Positions 59,388 through 64,000 of a stretch of 64,000 nucleotides of DNA are shown piece after piece (position 1 is the stretch's first letter; every line of letters starts with the position of its first letter). Source of the DNA: Azadirachta indica. Its lineage: Eukaryota > Streptophyta > Magnoliopsida > Sapindales > Meliaceae. The notes beneath the pieces are model-generated. The model saw nothing but the letters and a program-made list of their open reading frames with translations. It was not told where the DNA came from and searched no databases. The position numbers and the translations under genes were made by a program. Location: positions 2,794,741 through 2,858,740 of the forward strand of contig CM040441.1 in the NCBI GenBank assembly GCA_022749755.1, in the 5' to 3' direction.

Positions 59388-62300
59388 TCACATTCTTATT
59401 TTTCTTCCACCTTCAATAGCTCTAAGCAATGTGTCTCTAATTTTTGAAAGTCTAGTAACAATATCTTTAGCGTTGACCCTATACTCTGGTGATTCTGAAG
59501 TACACGTCATAGCCAGATTCAAGACAGATGACAAACATTGCTCCTTTGCAGCAAAATGTTCATCATCTCTTCTCAGAAAACTTTTGTCCACAAGTTCCAT
59601 CACTGAGTTGTGTAACAAGTGACTAACCCAACTCTTCAAGCTCATTTCTCCCGTAAAGAATTTGTCTGTGGGTTTAATCCCAGTAAATGTTTCCATCAAT
59701 GTAATCCCATAACTGTAAATGTCACCTTTGATCGACACTTTTCCTTCTCTTCCATACTCTGTGGATAACATGAAGATCACAAAAAGTGAATAATTTAGAA
59801 AATTTTAATTAATAAATACAAATCCAGAATATATAACAAACCTGGTGCCATATAACCTATTGTGGCAAGGGTTGTGTGTGTTTGCATCATAGACTGATCT
59901 TCTCCGGTTAAGAGCTTTGCAATGCCAAAATCACTCAAATGAGCAACCATGTTTTCGTCTAACAATATGTTGCCGGGCTTTATATCACAGTGAACTATAG
60001 GAGTCGGATAGCCAAAGTGAAGATACTCCAACGCTGATGCAATATCTATCATAATGCGCAACCTCTGAAAAATATCTAAAATGCAGCTGTTAGAATGCAA
60101 ATGCTTCTCCAAGCTCCCATTTGGCATGTATTCTAACACCAATATTTTAACATCATCATTTGAACAACTGCTGATGATTCTGACAAGGTTTCGATGACGA
60201 ATGCTTTTCATCACCTCACATTCTGCATCAAAACTTTTCAATGCTCCTTCAAATTGCAAGTGAAACACCTTTACTGCAACCTCCATCCCATCCTGAAATC
60301 TTGCCTTGTATACAGAACCAAAACTTCCTATGCCAATCAGATTGCTTTCACTAAATCTCTCAGTTGCTCTGAAGAGTTCTAGGTATGAGAATCTTCTCCT
60401 CGTTTCTTGTGGTGACATTTTATCATGAGTTGGGAACTCTGTACTTCTTTTCCGGCATGTAGATACCAAAACAAATCCAAGTGACAATATGAATGCAGTA
60501 CTCAATGGCAAAACAATCTCTAAAACAAGAACCTTTTTCTTGGATTTTCCATGAGTACTAATTTTTCTATTTCTGCATGGTGGGACTTGTAGATCAGGTG
60601 AACCACACAGTAAATCATTTCCTGTAAATGATTTAGCCGCGAAGTTTCCAAAAGACCCTCCTCTAGGAATTTCGCCTTCCAATTTGTTGAAAGATAGATT
60701 TAAATGTTCAAGATACAAGAGTTTCTCCATGGATTTAGGAATAACACCAGAGAGATTATTGTTGGAAAAATCCAAGGACTTCAAGCTTATCAATTCACCA
60801 AATGTTTCAGGGATTGGACCTCTCAATCTATTATTTGCTAGGGACAAAAGCTGTAGGTCTTTTAGGCCTGAAATTGTGGTCGGAATATACCCTGAGAAAA
60901 GATTGTTTGATAAATTCATCTCTACCACAACCTTTGAATTTCCTATTTCTTTTGGTAGAGGTCCCGTCAAAGAATTTGATGAGAAGTCAAAGGATAAGAT
61001 GTCTTTAAGGGTCCAGAAAGTGGAAGGTATAGAAGTTAACGCATTGCAACTTAACGAGAGTATCCTTAGAGTTGAGAGATTACCTATGCATGAAGGAATT
61101 GATCCAGAAAACTTGTTATAATCTAATTCGACTTGAAAGAGCGCAGGCAAATGACAAAGATTGTTTGGGATTGATCCTTGTAATTTATTGAATTGAAGAA
61201 ATAGGCCTTGGAGTTTCCGCAGCCTGCCCAGTGAAACTGGAATTGATCCATTCAATTCATTGTTTCCCAAACTTAAGGTTATTAAGTTGACTAGGTTGCC
61301 AATTTCATCAGGGATGCTACCGCTAATGTTACAATTATATATATAAATTCTTTTCAAAGAAGTAGAGAGATTGCCTATGGAGCTTGGAAGGATGCCATTT
61401 AGTGGATTTCCATGTAAGCCTAGCACCTCTAAATTGTTGCAATTTGTCAAGGAGGAAAGAAAGCTCAATTCTGGATTTGAAGATGTCAAATAGTTATTAG
61501 CTAAGAACAGCCACTTGAGGTTTCTTAAATTGCCCAACGAGTTAGGAATGAAACCTGAAAAAGAGTTCCCACTCATCTCTAAAACAGAAAGTTTAGAAGA
61601 GTTCAAGATGAAACTAGGAATTGGTCCACTGAAACTATTATTTGCCAAGTAAAGTTGTTCAATATCGGGAAGTACAAGTTCTATGCTTGATGGAAGACTT
61701 CCCGTGAAAGTATTAATATCGAGGCCAAGTATTTTCATTCTCGACATGTTGAAGATTGTAGCTGGGACAACACCAGTTAGGCTATTATTTGCAAGCAACA
61801 AAGCCTCTAGAGTATAAAGATTGCCGATTTCATACGGTATCTCACCTACAAGTATGCAATCTAAATTACTTGCAAACTCTTCCAAATTTTGTAATTAAGT
61901 ATTGTAGAAAGAAGTATACATATACATAGATACATACCTATGAAGTTGTTAGATGCGAGATTTATTGTTTTGGCTGAGGTCAAGTTCCCAATGTCTCTTG
62001 GTATTCGTCCCGTGAATTGATTTTCAGACATGTATAATCCTTCAAGAAAAGGAAGATTATACTGAGACATGTCGTCAGGTAACCTACCTGCCAGCTTATT
62101 TGTTGAAAAAGACATAGTTGATATAGAAGAAAGATTGAAGACTGATGAGGGTATGGTTCCGGTTAGCTGATTGTTCCTCAGATATAACACCTTCAATCCA
62201 GTTAGATATCCTAGCTCTTGTGGAATTTCACCTGCGTAAAACAAATTTTTATTCCGATATCATAGGACAGGAGAAAGAGACACCAACTAGATAAGTTAAC

Positions 62301-63053
62301 AGAAAAAAAAAAAAAAATGACATGACCTATGTACCTAAACTCTATGAACATACCTCGGAGTGTGTTGTAGCCAAGATATAATCTCCTAAGATTAGTTAAG
62401 TTCCCGATTTCTTTTGGTATGGCTCCTGAGAAATTATTTACAGACAAGACTAAATCTACAAGCTGTTTGCACTCCGATAAAGTGGATGGTATTTCGCCAT
62501 GAAACACGTTTCCACCCAAAAAAAGGCCTTGCAGAAATGGAGAGTACTTGCAAATATTTGTTGGGAGCTCGCCAGTTAGGCTATTATTAGTAAAAGCCAG
62601 AGATAACAATGAGGATACATTGTGAAAAGGAGGGAAAGATCCGGATAGTTGGTTGCCGGAGAGATGAAGTACTCTCAACGTACGAATGCCGAAAATGGAG
62701 GAAGGAATGGTACCGGAAAGCCGGTTATGACTAAGGTCAAGTGTTTGCAATGAAGAAAGATTTCCGATTTGGAAAGGAATGCTACCTGCAAGATTCAGAC
62801 CAGAAATATTCAAGCTGGTCACTCTATGTTGGATTTTATCACAAGTAATGCCAGTCCAATTACACACAGAGGTACTTGTGTTCCAATTTTCGGCCAAGAT
62901 ATTGGTTGGATCATGAGTTATGTGAGCTTTCAGGGCAAGAAGAGAATCTTTGTCTGCTGTAATACTGTTGGTTGCTGCTGTCATAATGAAGGGGTGAACC
63001 AGACAATGGAGGAAGAAAAGCATAAGCGCAAAGATAGAAGGATTTGTCATCAT
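59388..63053 (-). CDS. Intact non-RD LRR receptor-like kinase, At3g47570/FLS2/EFR/Xa21 type, 4 exons
   Basis: Exons 62354-63053, 61938-62231, 59842-61845, 59388-59758; three GT-AG introns of 122, 92 and 82 bp, all in phase 1; CDS 3369 bp, 1122 aa. Signal peptide (about 1-28), LRR N-cap with CNWTGITC, about 27 LRRs, C-cap LLCGSPDLQVPPC, membrane segment about 769-794 (VLEIVLPLSTAFILSLGFVL). Kinase: glycine loop IGIGSFGSV 835-843, Lys857, H-C-D 950-952, DFG 970-972, APE 998-1000 (split by intron 3). Cys replaces Arg of HRD, the non-RD state typical of pattern-recognition receptors. Expected at the plasma membrane as an immune-type sensor; the ligand is unknown. Introns 1 and 2 each fall after the conserved LRR Gly. 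A second in-frame Met directly follows the first. A broken twin lies inverted at 44936-48612. Confidence 0.95.
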
Positions 63054-63113
63054 GAGAACTCAGAGGTTGAAGTGTCTTGGTAGGGAACACAAATAGAGTA
63101 TAAATAACACCGT

Positions 63114-63120
63114 TTATATA
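63114..63120 (-). promoter_or_regulatory. TATA box of the intact receptor gene
   Basis: TATATAA on the minus strand, 61 bases before the ATG, within a segment of about 35 bp (63114-63150) that the left-arm copy lacks. Confidence 0.6.
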
Positions 63121-64000
63121 AGAAAAAGGAAAGGAAAAAGTTTGAAGTAAATATTGTAAACTTATTTAAAGTGTGATTAGATTTTCAATTACTGTACTAA
63201 ACTTTTTACTATTGGAAGTCATGCCAATGTTGGTTTATAACTAAAAATTTTTCCAACTATTAGAGAATCTCAATCAAAATAGTGGTCCTTATTTTAACTT
63301 TATTTTATAGTTAATCAATATCAGAAAATTTTGGGTAATTTTCAACTTTATCTATTGTTTTATTGATAATATTTACAAATAATCTCAATTTTTTAACAAT
63401 ACTCGATAGTACCCCTTATTTTTTTAAAACTAATTAGTAGCGCCCTTAAAAAGAATAAAATAACATATTTATCTTTATTATTATTAATATTGTGCATAAA
63501 AGACAAAAATGACCCTATATGGTTAAAACAATAAAATTTACTCTATATATCTAATTAATAGTTTGTATTTTATTGAAAAAATAAATTACTTATATATTAA
63601 AATTTATTTAAAATATTCTCTTAAAAAAATAAATAAACTTGAATTAAATTATATACCAAAATAATTAATTAATTACTTAATTAAAAAAATAAATAAATTG
63701 ACATCTATAAAGATATTAATTAATAATTTGATATTTGATACATAGGAAAAATAGTGAAAATTTAAATATGCACAACATATGATTTAATAGTAATATCAAT
63801 TACTTAATTATTATTAATTAATTAATTAATAATTAATTATATATAATTTATTTTGACGAATAATTAATTTTTTTATTATTATCTATTATTTAAGAGAACA
63901 TTTTAACTTAATTTTTTAATATATAAACAATTTATTTTTCTCAATAAAATATAAATTATTAATTATATATAGAGTAAATTTTATTTTTTTTAATTATATA
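63121..64000. other. Upstream flank, then AT-rich DNA
   Basis: To about 63351 matches the upstream flank of the left-arm pseudogene. Beyond that the two sides are unrelated. 63360-64000 is very AT-rich with TTAATTAATTAA runs (about 63810-63840). No gene seen. Confidence 0.6.

Larger units (their letters stand above)
56293..63351 (-). repeat. Right arm of large inverted duplication
   Basis: Reverse complement of 44655-51535. Contains the intact receptor gene. It has a 44-bp tandem duplication at about 56346-56433 (TTCAACGTTTTTTATATACA unit) that is single in the left arm. Confidence 0.9.

Noticed and set aside
60684..61121. 145-codon frame antisense to the receptor, with a mirror at 46882-47319
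   Set aside because: Its conservation follows from the LRR coding strand; no start context, no family features.
61861..62244. Separate 127-codon LRR protein
   Set aside because: Exon 2 of the receptor with intron read-through at both ends.

Overview
This window is nuclear DNA from a flowering plant, most likely a eudicot. The evidence is strong AT bias, short GT-AG introns, plant LRR receptor kinases, an Athila-type Ty3/gypsy retrotransposon primed by tRNA-Asp, a second gypsy family primed by tRNA-iMet, MULE and CACTA remnants, and a fragment of plastid DNA. The receptor repertoire reminds me of Sapindales such as Citrus, but that is an impression from memory and not demonstrable here.

Only two genes look intact. 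One is a five-exon short-chain dehydrogenase/reductase of the tropinone-reductase-like group (minus strand, 35994-37392, 266 aa). The other is a four-exon non-RD LRR receptor kinase of the At3g47570/FLS2/EFR/Xa21 type (minus strand, 59388-63053, 1122 aa). Everything else is decayed genes and mobile DNA.

Layout. 1-1030: boron-transporter-like pseudogene, followed by an unidentified exon-like ORF. 2150-3550: BAM/CLV1-like receptor kinase pseudogene (-), with a second inverted relative at 26400-27373 (+). 6079-20879: one MIK2-like LRR receptor kinase pseudogene (-) split in its juxtamembrane coding sequence by an Athila-lineage element (7044-18778). The near-identical 5-bp flanks AGAAG/AAAAG mark the target site. 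The element carries two cargo-like units between integrase and 3' LTR: an unrecognised 212-codon ORF and a full-length, intronless but mutated copy of a LOG cytokinin-activating enzyme. 20880-31466: AT-rich DNA with duplicated receptor-locus flanks, a palindrome, a MULE with a 9-bp target duplication (28084-29528) and a truncated MIK2-like 3' end.

31467-43275: two inverted, truncated copies of one gypsy family flank the reductase gene. They share four identical nonsense codons. The LTR of the second copy contains a mosaic plastid insertion (psaB plus ycf2). 43308-64000: CACTA fragments and a large inverted duplication with arms of about 7 kb (about 44655-51535 and 56293-63351) around a 4.8-kb spacer. 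The left arm holds a broken copy of the non-RD receptor, which also lacks the TATA segment. The right arm holds the intact one. A foldback-type element lies in both arms, so it predates the duplication.

The region reads as a receptor-kinase cluster shaped by tandem and inverted duplication, transposon insertion and gene death, with one surviving immune-type receptor and one surviving metabolic gene.
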